The position numbers and the translations under genes were made by a program. The notes below the pieces were generated by a model. The model had not been told where the DNA came from. It did not search any database and was given only the letters and a program-made list of their open reading frames with translations. Shown here piece by piece: positions 1 to 12,247 of a stretch of 64,000 nucleotides of DNA. The stretch's first letter is position 1. Each line of letters begins with the position of its first letter. Origin of the DNA: Heracleum sosnowskyi (taxonomy: Eukaryota; Streptophyta; Magnoliopsida; Apiales; Apiaceae); NCBI GenBank assembly GCA_030848705.1, contig CM061238.1, forward strand, positions 61,605,133-61,669,132, given 5' to 3'.

Positions 1-2
1 AT

Positions 3-170
3 AGGTAAACGTAATCGGGCGTCCCCTGGTATCTGCTCCGATTCAGGCACGGACAGCTCCAAATGAAGTTTTCTGTAATTCTATAAACAAATAGGGTCAA
101 ACTACGAGAAAATATCCACAAAATGGCCCGCTTCAATTTTTCCCCATTTTCCTTGTATAGCTCCCTTTAT
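3..170. repeat. First complete satellite monomer (reference unit)
   Basis: This 168-bp unit is used here as the coordinate reference for site numbering. It contains seven CpGs (sites 8-9, 14-15, 18-19, 37-38, 48-49, 103-104, 127-128), an AT-rich centre (sites 61-123) and a pyrimidine-rich tail (sites 129-167). This copy carries the AA variant at sites 87-88, which breaks the ACCC-ATA-GGGT dyad found in most monomers. 168 is 56 codons, so each reading frame repeats unchanged in every monomer and meets the same stops each time. Confidence 0.95.
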
Positions 171-1500
171 AGGTAAACGTAATCGGGCGTCCCCTGGTAT
201 CTGCTCCGATTCAGGCACGGACAGCTCCAAATGAAGTTTTCTGTAATTCTATAAACCCATAGGGTCAAACTACGAGAAAATATCCACAAAATGGACCGCT
301 TCAATTTTCCCCCATTTTCCTTGTATAGCTCCCTTTAGAGGTAAACGTAATCTGGCGTCCCCTGGTATCTGCTCCGATTCAGGCACGGAGAGCTCCAAAT
401 GAAGTTTTCTGTAATTCTATAAACCCATAGGGTCAAACTACGAGAAAATATCCACAAAATGGCCCGCTTCAATTTTTCCCCATTTTCCATGTATAGCTCC
501 CTTTATAGGTAAACGTAATCGGGCGTCCCCTGATATCTGCTCCGATTCAGGCACGGACAGCTCCAAATGAAGTTTTCTGTGATTCTATAAACCCATAGGG
601 TCGAACTACGAGAAAATATCCACAAAATGGACCGCTTCAATTTTCTCCCATTTTCCTTGTATAGCTCCCTTTAGAGGTAAACGTAATCGGGCGTCCCCTG
701 GTATCTGCTCCGATTCAGGCACGGACAGCTCCAAATGAAGTTTTCTGCAATTCTATAAACCCATAGGGTCAAACTACGAGAAAATATCCACAAAATGGAC
801 CGCTTCAATTTTCCCCCATTTTCCTTGTATAGCTCCCTTTAGAGGTAAACGTAATCGGGCGTCCCCTGGTATCTGCTCCGATTCAGGCACGGACAGCTCC
901 AAATGAAGTTTTCTGCATTTCTATAAACCCATAGGGTCAAACTACGAGAAAATATCCACAAAATGGCCCGCTTCAATTTTTCCCCATTTTCCTTGTATAG
1001 CTCCCTTTATAGGTAAACGTAATCGGGCGTCCCCTGGTATCTGCTCCGATTCAGGCACGGACAGCTCCAAATGAAGTTTTCTGCAATTCTATAAACCCAT
1101 AGGGTCAAACTACGAGAAAATATCCACAAAATGGCCCGCTTCAATTTTCCCCCATTATCCTTGTATAGCTCCCTTTAGAGGTAAACGTAATCGGGCATCC
1201 CCTGGTATCTGCTCCGATTCAGGCACGGACAGCTCCAAATGAAGTTTTCTGTAATTCAATAAACCCATAGGGTCAAACTACGAGAAAATATCCACAAAAT
1301 TGCCCGCTTCAATTTTTCCCCATTTTCCATGTATAGCTCCCTTTATAGGTAAACGTAATCGGGCGTCCCCTGGTATGTGCTCCGATTCAGGCACAGACAG
1401 CTGCAAATGAAGTTTTCTGCAATTCTATAAACCCATAGGGTCAAACTACGGGAAAATATCCACAAAATGGACCGCTTCAATTTTCCCCCATTTTCCTTGT

Positions 1501-3180
1501 ATAGCTCCCTTTAGAGGTAAACGTAATCGGGCGTCCCCTGATATCTGCTCCGATTCAGGCACGGACAGCTCCAAATGAAGTTTTCTGTAATTCTATAAAC
1601 AAATAGGGTCAAACTACGAGAAAATATCCACAAAATGGCCCGCTTCAATTTTTCCCCATTTTCCTTGTATAGCTCCCTTTATAGGTAAACGTAATCGGGC
1701 GTCCCCTGGTATCTGCTCCGATTCAGGCACGGACAGCTCCAAATGAAGTTTTCTGTAATTCTATAAACCCATAGGGTCAAACTACGAGAAAATATACACA
1801 AAATGGCCCGCTTCAATTTCCCCCCATTTTCCTTGTATAGCTCCCTTTAGAGGTAAACGTAATCGGGCGTCCCCTGGTATCTGCTCCGATTCAGGCACGG
1901 ACAGCTCCAAATGAAGTTTTCTGTAATTCTATAAACCCATAGGGTCAAACTACGGGAAAATATCCACAAAATGGACCGCTATAATTTTCCCCCATTTTCC
2001 TTGTATAGCTCCCTTTTGAGGTAAACGTAATCGGGCGTCCCCTGGTATCTGCTCCGATTCAGGCACGGACAGCTCCAAATGAAGTTTTCTGTAATTCTAT
2101 AAACCCATAGGGTCAAACTACGGGAAAATATCCACAAAATGGAACGCTTCAATTTTCCCCCATTTTCCTTGTATAGCTCCCTTTAGAGGTAAACGTAATC
2201 GGGCTTCCCTGGTATATGCTCCGATTCAGGCACGGACAGCTCCAAATGAAGTTTTCTGCAATTCTATAAACCCATAGGGTCAAACTACGAGAAAATATCC
2301 ACAAAATGGACCGCTTCAATTTTCTCCCATTTTCCTTGTATAGCTCCCTTTAGAGGTAAACGTAATCGGGCGTCCCCTGGTATCTGCTCCGATTCAGGCA
2401 CGGACAGCTCCAAATGAAGTTTTCTGCAATTCTATAAACCCATAGGGTCAAACTACGAGAAAATATCCACAAAATGGACCGCTTCAATTTTCCCCCATTT
2501 TCCTTGTATAGCTCCCTTTAGAGGTAAACGTAATCGGGCGTCCCCTGGTATCTGCTCCGATTCAGGCACGGACAGCTCCAAATGAAGTTTTCTGCATTTC
2601 TATAAACCCATAGGGTCAAACTACGAGAAAATATCCACAAAATGGCCCGCTTCAATTTTTCCCCATTTTCCTTGTATAGCTCCCTTTATAGGTAAACGTA
2701 ATCGGGCGTCCCCTGGTATCTGCTCCGATTCAGGCACGGACAGCTCCAAATGAAGTTTTCTGCAATTCTATAAACCCATAGGGTCAAACTACGAGAAAAT
2801 ATCCACAAAATGGCCCGCTTCAATTTTCCCCCATTATCCTTGTATAGCTCCCTTTAGAGGTAAACGTAATCGGGCATCCCCTGGTATCTGCTCCGATTCA
2901 GGCACGGACAGCTCCAAATGAAGTTTTCTGTAATTCAATAAACCCATAGGGTCAAACTACGAGAAAATATCCACAAAATTGCCCGCTTCAATTTTTCCCC
3001 ATTTTCCATGTATAGCTCCCTTTATAGGTAAACGTAATCGGGCGTCCCCTGGTATGTGCTCCGATTCAGGCACAGACAGCTGCAAATGAAGTTTTCTGCA
3101 ATTCTATAAACCCATAGGGTCAAACTACGGGAAAATATCCACAAAATGGACCGCTTCAATTTTCCCCCATTTTCCTTGTA
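1501..3180. repeat. 10-monomer HOR segment, apparent ancestor of the 30-39 kb superunits
   Basis: The segment contains, in order, a TATACAC monomer (about 1,795), a CTATAATT monomer (about 1,979) followed by TTTTGAGG, a GGAACGC monomer (about 2,141), a 1-nt deletion monomer (GGGCTTCCC, 2,201), a GCATTT monomer (2,594) and a GACAGCTGC monomer (3,080). The same order of variants recurs at about 30.0-31.7, 33.6-35.2 and 37.6-39.2 kb. The later copies share additional changes absent here (CCTCATATAG, CAGGGACGG, GCCTCGC), so this copy looks the least derived. Its GCATTT marker is 1,679 bp from the one at 915, which is ten monomers less the deleted base. Confidence 0.8.
2201..2212. other. 1-nt deletion monomer (GGGCTTCCC form)
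   Basis: GGGCTTCCCTGG stands in place of the consensus GGGCGTCCCCTGG. The same form recurs at 30,757, 34,283 and 38,314, and a derived form GGGCTTACC at 28,742 and 32,268. One deletion event appears to have spread by duplication through a 36-kb stretch. Confidence 0.93.
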
Positions 3181-3939
3181 TAGCTCCCTTTAGAGGTAAA
3201 CGTAATCGGGCGTCCCCTGGTATCTGCTCCGATTCAGGCACGGACAGCTCCAAATGAAGTTTTCTGTAATTCTATAAACCCATAGGGTCAAACTACGAGA
3301 AAATATCCACAAAATGGCCCGCTTCAATTTTTCCCCATTTTCCTTGTATAGCTCCCTTTAGAGGTAAACGTAATCTGGCGTCCCCTGGTATCTGCTCCGA
3401 TTCAGGCACGGACAGCTCCAAATGAAGTTTTCTGCAATTCTATAAACCCATAGGGTCAAACTACGAGAAAATATCCACAAAATGGACCGCTTCAATTTTC
3501 CCCCATTTTCCTTGTATAGCTCTCTTTATAGGTAAACGTAATCGGGCGTCCCCTGGTATCTGCTTCGATTCAGGCACGGACAGCTCCAAATGAAGTTTTC
3601 TGTAATTCTATAAACAAATAGGGTCAAACTACGAGAAAATATCCACAAAATGGCCCGCTTCAATTTTTCCCCATTTTCCTTGTATAGCTCCCTTTATAGG
3701 TAAACGTAATCGGGCGTCCCCTGGTATCTGCTCCGATTCAGGCACGGACAGCTCCAAATGAAGTTTTCTGTAATTCTATAAACCCATAGGGTCAAACTAC
3801 GAGAAAATATCCACAAAATGGACCGCTTCAATTTTCCCCCATTTTCCTTGTATAGCTCCCTTTAGAGGTAAACGTAATCTGGCGTCCCCTGGTATCTGCT
3901 CCGATTCAGGCACGGACAGCTCCAAATGAAGTTTTCTGT

Positions 3940-6900
3940 AATTCTATAAACCCATAGGGTCAAACTACGAGAAAATATCCACAAAATGGCCCGCTTCAAT
4001 TTTTCCCCATTTTCCATGTATAGCTCCCTTTATAGGTAAACGTAATCGGGCATCCCCTGATATCTGCTCCGATTCAGGCACGGACAGCTCCAAATGAAGT
4101 TTTCTGTGATTCTATAAACCCATAGGGTCGAACTACGAGAAAATATCCACAAAATGGACCGCTTCAATTTTCTCCCATTTTCCTTGTATAGCTCCCTTTA
4201 GAGGTAAACGTAATCGGGCGTCCCCTGGTATCTGCTCCGATTCAGGCACGGACAGCTCCAAATGAAGTTTTCTGCAATTCTATAAACCCATAGGGTCAAA
4301 CTACGAGAAAATATCCACAAAATGGACCGCTTCAATTTTCCCCCATTTTCCTTGTATAGCTCCCTTTAGAGGTAAACGTAATCGGGCGTCCCCTGGTATC
4401 TGCTCCGATTCAGGCACGGACAGCTCCAAATGAAGTTTTCTGCATTTCTATAAACCCATAGGGTCAAACTACGAGAAAATATCCACAAAATGGCCCGCTT
4501 CAATTTTTCCCCATTTTCCTTGTATAGCTCCCTTTATAGGTAAACGTAATCGGGCGTCCCCTGGTATCTGCTCCGATTCAGGCACGGACAGCTCCAAATG
4601 AAGTTTTCTGCAATTCTATAAACCCATAGGGTCAAACTACGAGAAAATATCCACAAAATGGCCCGCTTCAATTTTCCCCCATTATCCTTGTATAGCTCCC
4701 TTTAGAGGTAAACGTAATCGGGCATCCCCTGGTATCTGCTCCGATTCAGGCACGGACAGCTCCAAATGAAGTTTTCTGTAATTCAATAAACCCATAGGGT
4801 CAAACTACGAGAAAATATCCACAAAATTGCCCGCTTCAATTTTTCCCCATTTTCCATGTATAGCTCCCTTTATAGGTAAACGTAATCGGGCGTCCCCTGG
4901 TATGTGCTCCGATTCAGGCACAGACAGCTGCAAATGAAGTTTTCTGCAATTCTATAAACCCATAGGGTCAAACTACGGGAAAATATCCACAAAATGGACC
5001 GCTTCAATTTTCCCCCATTTTCCTTGTATAGCTCCCTTTAGAGGTAAACGTAATCGGGCGTCCCCTGGTATCTGCTCCGATTCAGGCACGGACAGCTCCA
5101 AATGAAGTTTTCTGTAATTCTATAAACCCATAGGGTCAAACTACGGGAAAATATCCACAAAATGGACCGCTTCAATTTTCCCCCATTTTCCTTGTATAGC
5201 TCCCTTTAGAGGTAAACGTAATCGGGCGTCCCCTGGTATCTGCTCCGATTCAGGCACGGACAGCTCCAAATGAAGTTTTCTGTAATTCTATAAACCCATA
5301 GGGTCAAACTACGGGAAAATATCCACAAAATGGACCGCTTCAATTTTCCCCCATTTTCCTTGTATAGCTCCCTTTAGAGGTAAACGTAATCGGGCGTCCC
5401 CTGGTATCTGCTCCGATTCAGGCACGGATAGCTCCAAATGAAGTTTTCTGCAATTCTATAAACCCATAGGGTCAAACTACGAGAAAATATCCACAAAATG
5501 GACCGCTTCAATTTTCTCCCATTTTCCTTGTATAGCTCTCTTTATAGGTAAACGTAATCGGGCGTCCCCTGGTATCTGCTCCGATTCAGGCACGGACAGC
5601 TCCAAATGAAGTTTTCTGTAATTCTATAAACCCATAGGGTCAAACTACGAGAAAATATCCACAAAATGGCCCGCTTCAATTTTTCCCCATTTTCCTTGTA
5701 TAGCTCCCTTTAGAGGTAAACGTAATCTGGCGTCCCCTGGTATCTGCTCCGATTCAGGCACGGACAGCTCCAAATGAAGTTTTCTGCAATTCTATAAACC
5801 CATAGGGTCAAACTACGAGAAAATATCCACAAAATGGCCCGCTTCAATTTTTCCCCATTTTCCATGTATAGCTCCCTTTATAGGTAAACGTAATCGGGCA
5901 TCCCCTGATATCTGCTCCGATTCAGGCACGGACAGCTCCAAATGAAGTTTTCTGTGATTCTATAAACCCATAGGGTCGAACTACGAGAAAATATCCACAA
6001 AATGGACCGCTTCAATTTTCTCCCATTTTCCTTGTATAGCTCCCTTTAGAGGTAAACGTAATCGGGCGTCCCCTGGTATCTGCTCCGATTCAGGCACGGA
6101 CAGCTCCAAATGAAGTTTTCTGCAATTCTATAAACCCATAGGGTCAAACTACGAGAAAATATCCACAAAATGGACCGCTTCAATTTTCCCCCATTTTCCT
6201 TGTATAGCTCCCTTTAGAGGTAAACGTAATCGGGCGTCCCCTGGTATCTGCTCCGATTCAGGCACGGACAGCTCCAAATGAAGTTTTCTGCATTTCTATA
6301 AACCCATAGGGTCAAACTACGAGAAAATATCCACAAAATGGCCCGCTTCAATTTTTCCCCATTTTCCTTGTATAGCTCCCTTTATAGGTAAACGTAATCG
6401 GGCGTCCCCTGGTATCTGCTCCGATTCAGGCACGGACAGCTCCAAATGAAGTTTTCTGCAATTCTATAAACCCATAGGGTCAAACTACGAGAAAATATCC
6501 ACAAAATGGCCCGCTTCAATTTTCCCCCATTATCCTTGTATAGCTCCCTTTAGAGGTAAACGTAATCGGGCATCCCCTGGTATCTGCTCCGATTCAGGCA
6601 CGGACAGCTCCAAATGAAGTTTTCTGTAATTCAATAAACCCATAGGGTCAAACTACGAGAAAATATCCACAAAATTGCCCGCTTCAATTTTTCCCCATTT
6701 TCCATGTATAGCTCCCTTTATAGGTAAACGTAATCGGGCGTCCCCTGGTATGTGCTCCGATTCAGGCACAGACAGCTGCAAATGAAGTTTTCTGCAATTC
6801 TATAAACCCATAGGGTCAAACTACGGGAAAATATCCACAAAATGGACCGCTTCAATTTTCCCCCATTTTCCTTGTATAGCTCCCTTTAGAGGTAAACGTA

Positions 6901-7685
6901 ATCGGGCGTCCCCTGGTATCTGCTCCGATTCAGGCACGGACAGCTCCAAATGAAGTTTTCTGTAATTCTATAAACCCATAGGGTCAAACTACGGGAAAAT
7001 ATCCACAAAATGGACCGCTTCAATTTTCCCCCATTTTCCTTGTATAGCTCCCTTTAGAGGTAAACGTAATCGGGCGTCCCCTGGTATCTGCTCCGATTCA
7101 GGCACGGACAGCTCCAAATGAAGTTTTCTGTAATTCTATAAACCCATAGGGTCAAACTACGGGAAAATATCCACAAAATGGACCGCTTCAATTTTCCCCC
7201 ATTTTCCTTGTATAGCTCCCTTTAGAGGTAAACGTAATCGGGCGTCCCCTGGTATCTGCTCCGATTCAGGCACGGATAGCTCCAAATGAAGTTTTCTGCA
7301 ATTCTATAAACCCATAGGGTCAAACTACGAGAAAATATCCACAAAATGGACCGCTTCAATTTTCTCCCATTTTCCTTGTATAGCTCTCTTTATAGGTAAA
7401 CGTAATCGGGCGTCCCCTGGTATCTGCTCCGATTCAGGCACGGACAGCTCCAAATGAAGTTTTCTGTAATTCTATAAACCCATAGGGTCAAACTACGAGA
7501 AAATATCCACAAAATGGCCCGCTTCAATTTTTCCCCATTTTCCTTGTATAGCTCCCTTTAGAGGTAAACGTAATCTGGCGTCCCCTGGTATCTGCTCCGA
7601 TTCAGGCACGGACAGCTCCAAATGAAGTTTTCTGCAATTCTATAAACCCATAGGGTCAAACTACGAGAAAATATCCACAAAATGG
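3940..7685. repeat. Tandem 11-mer HOR, period 1,848 bp, about two copies
   Basis: 3,940-5,837 matches 5,788-7,685 at a fixed offset of 1,848 bp (11 x 168). I saw no difference between the two copies. Shared diagnostic variants include TGTGATTC with GTCGAAC (4,106 and 5,954), GCATTT (4,442 and 6,290), GACAGCTGC (4,928 and 6,776) and CGGATA (5,429 and 7,277). The edges are set by T/C at 3,939 and 5,787, and by C/A at 5,838 and 7,686. Extra bases of identity past two full periods mean the junction itself lies inside homologous sequence, as expected for unequal exchange. Confidence 0.88.
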
Positions 7686-10600
7686 ACCGCTTCAATTTTC
7701 CCCCATTTTCCTTGTATAGCTCTCTTTATAGGTAAACGTAATCGGGCGTCCCCTGGTATCTGCTCCGATTCAGGCACGGACAGCTCAAAATGAAGTTTTC
7801 TGTAATTCTATAAACAAATAGGGTCAAACTACGAGAAAATATCCACAAAATGGCCCGCTTCAATTTTTCCCCATTTTCCTTGTATAGCTCCCTTTATAGG
7901 TAAACGTAATCGGGCGTCCCCTGGTATCTGCTCCGATTCAGGCACGGACAGCTCCAAATGAAGTTTTCTGTAATTCTATAAACCCATAGGGTCAAACTAC
8001 GAGAAAATATCCACAAAATGGACCGCTTCAATTTTCCCCCATTTTCCTTGTATAGCTCCCTTTAGAGGTAAACGTAATCTGGCGTCCCCTGGTATCTGCT
8101 CCGATTCAGGCACGGACAGCTCCAAATGAAGTTTTCTGTAATTCTATAAACCCATAGGGTCAAACTACGAGAAAATATCCACAAAATGGCCCGCTTCAAT
8201 TTTTCCCCATTTTCCATGTATAGCTCCCTTTATAGGTAAACGTAATCGGGCGTCCCCTGATATCTGCTCCGATTCAGGCACGGACAGCTCCAAATGAAGT
8301 TTTCTGTGATTCTATAAACCCATAGGGTCGAACTACGAGAAAATATCCACAAAATGGCCCGCTTCAATTTTTCCCCATTTTCCTTGTATAGCTCCCTTTA
8401 GAGGTAAACGTAATCGGGCGTCCCCTGGTATCTGCTCCGATTCAGGCACGGACAGCTCCAAATGAAGTTTTCTGTAATTCAATAAACCCATAGGGTCAAA
8501 CTACGAGAAAATATCCACAAAATTGCCCGCTTCAATTTTCCCCCATTTTCCATGTATAGCTCCCTTTATAGGTAAACGTAATCGGGCGTCCCCTGGTATG
8601 TGCTCCGATTCAGGCACAGACAGCTTCAAATGAAGTTTTCTGCAATTCTATAAACCCATAGGGTCAAACTACGAGAAAATATCCACAAAATGGCCCGCTT
8701 CAATTTTTCCCCATTTTCCTTGTATAGCTCCCTTTATAGGTAAACGTAATCGGGCGTCCCCTGGTATCTGCTCCGATTCAGGCACGGACAGCTCCAAATG
8801 AAGTTTTCTGCAATTCTATAAACCCATAGGGTCAAACTACGAGAAAATATCCACAAAATGGCCCGCTTCAATTTTCCCCCATTTTCCCTGTATAGCTCTC
8901 TTTAGAGGTAAACGTAATCGGGCGTCCCCTGGTATCTGCTCCGATTCAGGCACGGACAGCTCCAAATGAAGTTTTCTGTAATTCAATAAACCCATAGGGT
9001 CAAACTACGAGAAAATATCCACAAAATTGCCCGCTTCAATTTTTCCCCATTTTCCATGTATAGCTCCCTTTATAGGTAAACGTAATCGGGCGTCCCCTGG
9101 TATGTGCTCCGATTCAGGCACAGACAGCTTCAAATGAAGTTTTCTGCAATTCTATAAACCCATAGGGTCAAACTACGAGAAAATATCCACAAAATGGCCC
9201 GCTTCAATTTTTCCCCATTTTCCTTGTATAGCTCCCTTTAGGGGTAAACGTAATCGGGTGTCCCCTGGTATCTGCTCCGATTCAGGCACGGACAGCTCCA
9301 AATGAAGTTTTCTGTAATTCTATAAACCCATAGGGTCAAACTACGAGAAAATATCCACAAAATGGACCGCTTCAATTTTCCCCCATTTTCCTTGTATAGC
9401 TCCCTTTATAGGTAAACGTAATCGGGCGTCCCCTGGTATCTGCTCCGATTCAGGCACGGACAGCTCCAAATGAAGTTTTCTGCAATTCTATAAACCCATA
9501 GGGTCAAACTACGAGAAAATATCCACAAAATGGCCCGCTTCAATTTTCCCCCATTTTCCTTGTATAGCTCCCTATAGAGGTAAACGTAATCGGGCGTCCC
9601 CTGGTATCTGCTCCGATTCAGGCACGGACAGCTCCAAATGAAGTTTTCTGTAATTCAATAAACCCATAGGGTCAAACTACGAGAAAATATCCACAAAATT
9701 GCCCGCTTCAATTTTTCCCCATTTTCCATGTATAGCTCCCTTTATAGGTAAACGTAATCGGGCGTCCCCTGGTATGTGCTCCGATTCAGGCACAGACAGC
9801 TTCAAATGAAGTTTTCTGCAATTCTATAAACCTATAGGGTCAAACTACGGGAAAATATCCACAAAATGGACCGCTTCAATTTTCCCCCATTTTCCTTGTA
9901 TAGCTCCCTTTAGAGGTAAACGTAATCGGGCGTCCCCTGGTATCTGCTCCAATTCAGGCACGGACAGCTCCAAATGAAGTTTTCTGTAATTCTATAAACC
10001 CATAGGGTCAAACTACGGGAAAATATCCACAAAATGGACCGCTTCACTTTTCCCCCATTTTCCTTGTATAGCTCCCTTTAGAGGTAAACGTAATCGGGCG
10101 TCCCCTGGTATCTGCTCCGATTCAGGCACGGACAGCTCCAAATGAAGTTTTCTGTTATTCTATAAACCCATAGGGTCAAACTACCGGAAAATATCCACAA
10201 AATGGACCGCTTCAATTTTCCCCCATTTTCCTTTTATAGCTCCCTTTATAGGTAAACGTAATCGGGCGTCCCCTGGTATCTGCTCCGATTCAGGCACGGA
10301 CAGCTCCAAATGAAGTTTTCTGCAATTCTATAAACCCATAGGGTCAAACTACGAGAAAATATCCACAAAATGGACCGCTTCAATTTTCCCCCATTATCCT
10401 TGTATAGCTCCCTTTAGAGGTAAACGTAATCGGGCGTCCCCTGGTATCTGCTCCGATTCAGGCACGGACAGCTCCAAATGAAGTTTTCTGTAATTCTATA
10501 AACCCATAGGGTCAAACTACGAGAAAATATCCACACAATTGCCCGCTTCAATTTTCCCCCATTTTCCCTGTATAGCTCTCTTTAGAGGTAAACGTAATCG

Positions 10601-12032
10601 GGCGTCCCCTGGTATCTGCTCCGATTCAGGCACGGACAGCTCCAAATGAAGTTTTCTGTAATTCAATAAACCCATAGGGTCAAACTACGAGAAAATATCC
10701 ACAAAATTGTCCGCTTCAATTTTTCCCCATTTTCCATGTATAGCTCCCTTTATAGGTAAACGTAATCGGGCGTCCCCTGGTATGTGCTCCGATTCAGGCA
10801 CAGACAGCTTCAAATGAAGTTTTCTGCAATTCTATAAACCCATAGGGTCAAACTACGAGAAAATATCCACAAAATGGCCCGCTTCAATTTTTCCCCATTT
10901 TCCTTGTATAGCTCCCTTTAGAGGTAAACGTAATCGGGCGTCCCCTGATATCTGCTCCGATTCAGGCACGGACAGCTCCAAATGAAGTTTTCTGTAATTC
11001 TATAAACAAATAGGGTCAAACTACGAGAAAATATCCACAAAATGGCCCGCTTCAATTTTTCCCCATTTTCCTTGAATAGCTCCCTTTATAGGTAAACGTA
11101 ATCGGGCGTCCCCTGGTATCTGCTCCGATTCAGGCACGGACAGCTCCAAATGAAGTTTTCTGTAATTCTATAAACCCATAGGGTCAAACTACGAGAAAAT
11201 ATCCACAAAATGGACCGCTTCAATTTTTCCCCATTTTCCTTGTATAGCTCCCTTTATAGGTAAACGTAATCGGGCGTCCCCTGGTATCTGCTCCGATTCA
11301 GGCACGGACAGCTCCAAATGAAGTTTTCTGCAATTCTATAAACCCAAAGGGTCAAACTACGAGAAAATATCCACAAAATGGCCCGCTTCAATTTTTCCCC
11401 ATTTTCCTTGTATAGCTCCCTTTAGAGGTAAACGTAATCGGGCGTCCCCTGGTATCTGCTCCGATTCAGGCACGGACAGCTCCAAATGAAGTTTTCTGTA
11501 ATTCAATAAACCCATAGGGTCAACTACGAGAAAATATCCACAAAATTGCCCGCTTCAATTTTCCCCCATTATCCTTGTATAGCTCCCTTTAGAGGTAAAC
11601 GTAATCGGGCGTCCCCTGGTATCTGCTCCGATTCAGGCACGGACAGCTCCAAATGAAGTTTTCTGTAATTCTATAAACCCATAGGGTCAAACTACGAGAA
11701 AATATCCACACAATTGCCCGCTTCAATTTTCCCCCATTTTCCCTGTATAGCTCTCTTTAGAGGTAAACGTAATCGGGCGTCCCCTGGTATCTGCTCCGAT
11801 TCAGGCACGGACAGCTCCAAATGAAGTTTTCTGTAATTCAATAAACCCATAGGGTCAAACTACGAGAAAATATCCACAAAATTGCCCGCTTCAATTTTTC
11901 CCCATTTTCCATGTATAGCTCCCTTTATAGGTAAACGTAATCGGGCGTCCCCTGGTATGTGCTCCGATTCAGGCACAGACAGCTTCAAATGAAGTTTTCT
12001 GCAATTCTATAAACCCATAGGGTCAAACTACG
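6369..12032. repeat. Segmental duplication, copy 1 (5,664 bp)
   Basis: This block is matched at an offset of 5,879 bp (35 monomers minus 1 base) by 12,248-17,911. Rare variants occur at corresponding places in both: AGCTCAAAA (7,786), CCTATAGG (9,831), TTCACTTTT (about 10,045), CTACCGG (about 10,182), CCTTTTATAG (about 10,231), CCTTGAATAG (about 11,072) and the 1-nt deletion GGTCAACTAC (11,518). The left edge is T at 6,368 against A at 12,247. The right edge is G at 12,033 against A at 17,912. The block begins inside the 11-mer HOR, so it was copied after that HOR formed. Confidence 0.9.
11518..11527. other. 1-nt deletion monomer (GGTCAACTAC form)
   Basis: One A is lost from GGTCAAACTAC (around sites 97-99). 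The same loss is at 17,397, exactly 5,879 bp downstream, and it is the reason that offset is one base short of 35 monomers. Confidence 0.93.
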
Positions 12033-12247
12033 GGAAAATATCCACAAAATGGCCCGCTTCAATTTTCCCCCATTTTCCCTGTATAGCTCTCTTTAGAGGT
12101 AAACGTAATCGGGCGTCCCCTGGTATCTGCTCCGATTCAGGCACGGACAGCTCCAAATGAAGTTTTCTGTAATTCAATAAACCCATAGGGTCAAACTACG
12201 AGAAAATATCCACAAAATTGCCCGCTTCAATTTTTCCCCATTTTCCA
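12033..12247. repeat. 215-bp linker between the two 5.66-kb copies
   Basis: This is ordinary satellite of 1.3 monomers with no foreign DNA. It carries variants common nearby (CGGGAAAA, TCTCTTTAG, ATTCAATAAA). It falls between the identity limits of the two large copies and probably contains the remnant of the exchange point. Confidence 0.7.

Noticed and set aside
6..20. CENP-B box candidate at GTAAACGTAATCGGG (monomer sites 4-17)
   Set aside because: The 3' part (A, then CGGG with the right spacing) fits, but the required TTCG half is GTAA. About six of nine core positions match, which can happen by chance. I found no true CENP-B box on either strand of the monomer.
81..88. TATA-box-like CTATAAAC in most monomers
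   Set aside because: It is AT-rich repeat sequence present hundreds of times, with no gene or other promoter element near it.
9831..9840. CCTATAGG palindrome as a specific protein site
   Set aside because: It is a single C to T change in the common CCCATAGG, carried to 15,710 by block duplication and seen once more near 62,900. There is no evidence beyond the substitution itself.
10532..10541. CAATTG, GATATC and GAGCTC sites as functional motifs
   Set aside because: These palindromes arise from single substitutions in some monomers (CACACAATTG, CCTGATATC, GGAGAGCTCC). They are useful only as markers for telling HOR copies apart.
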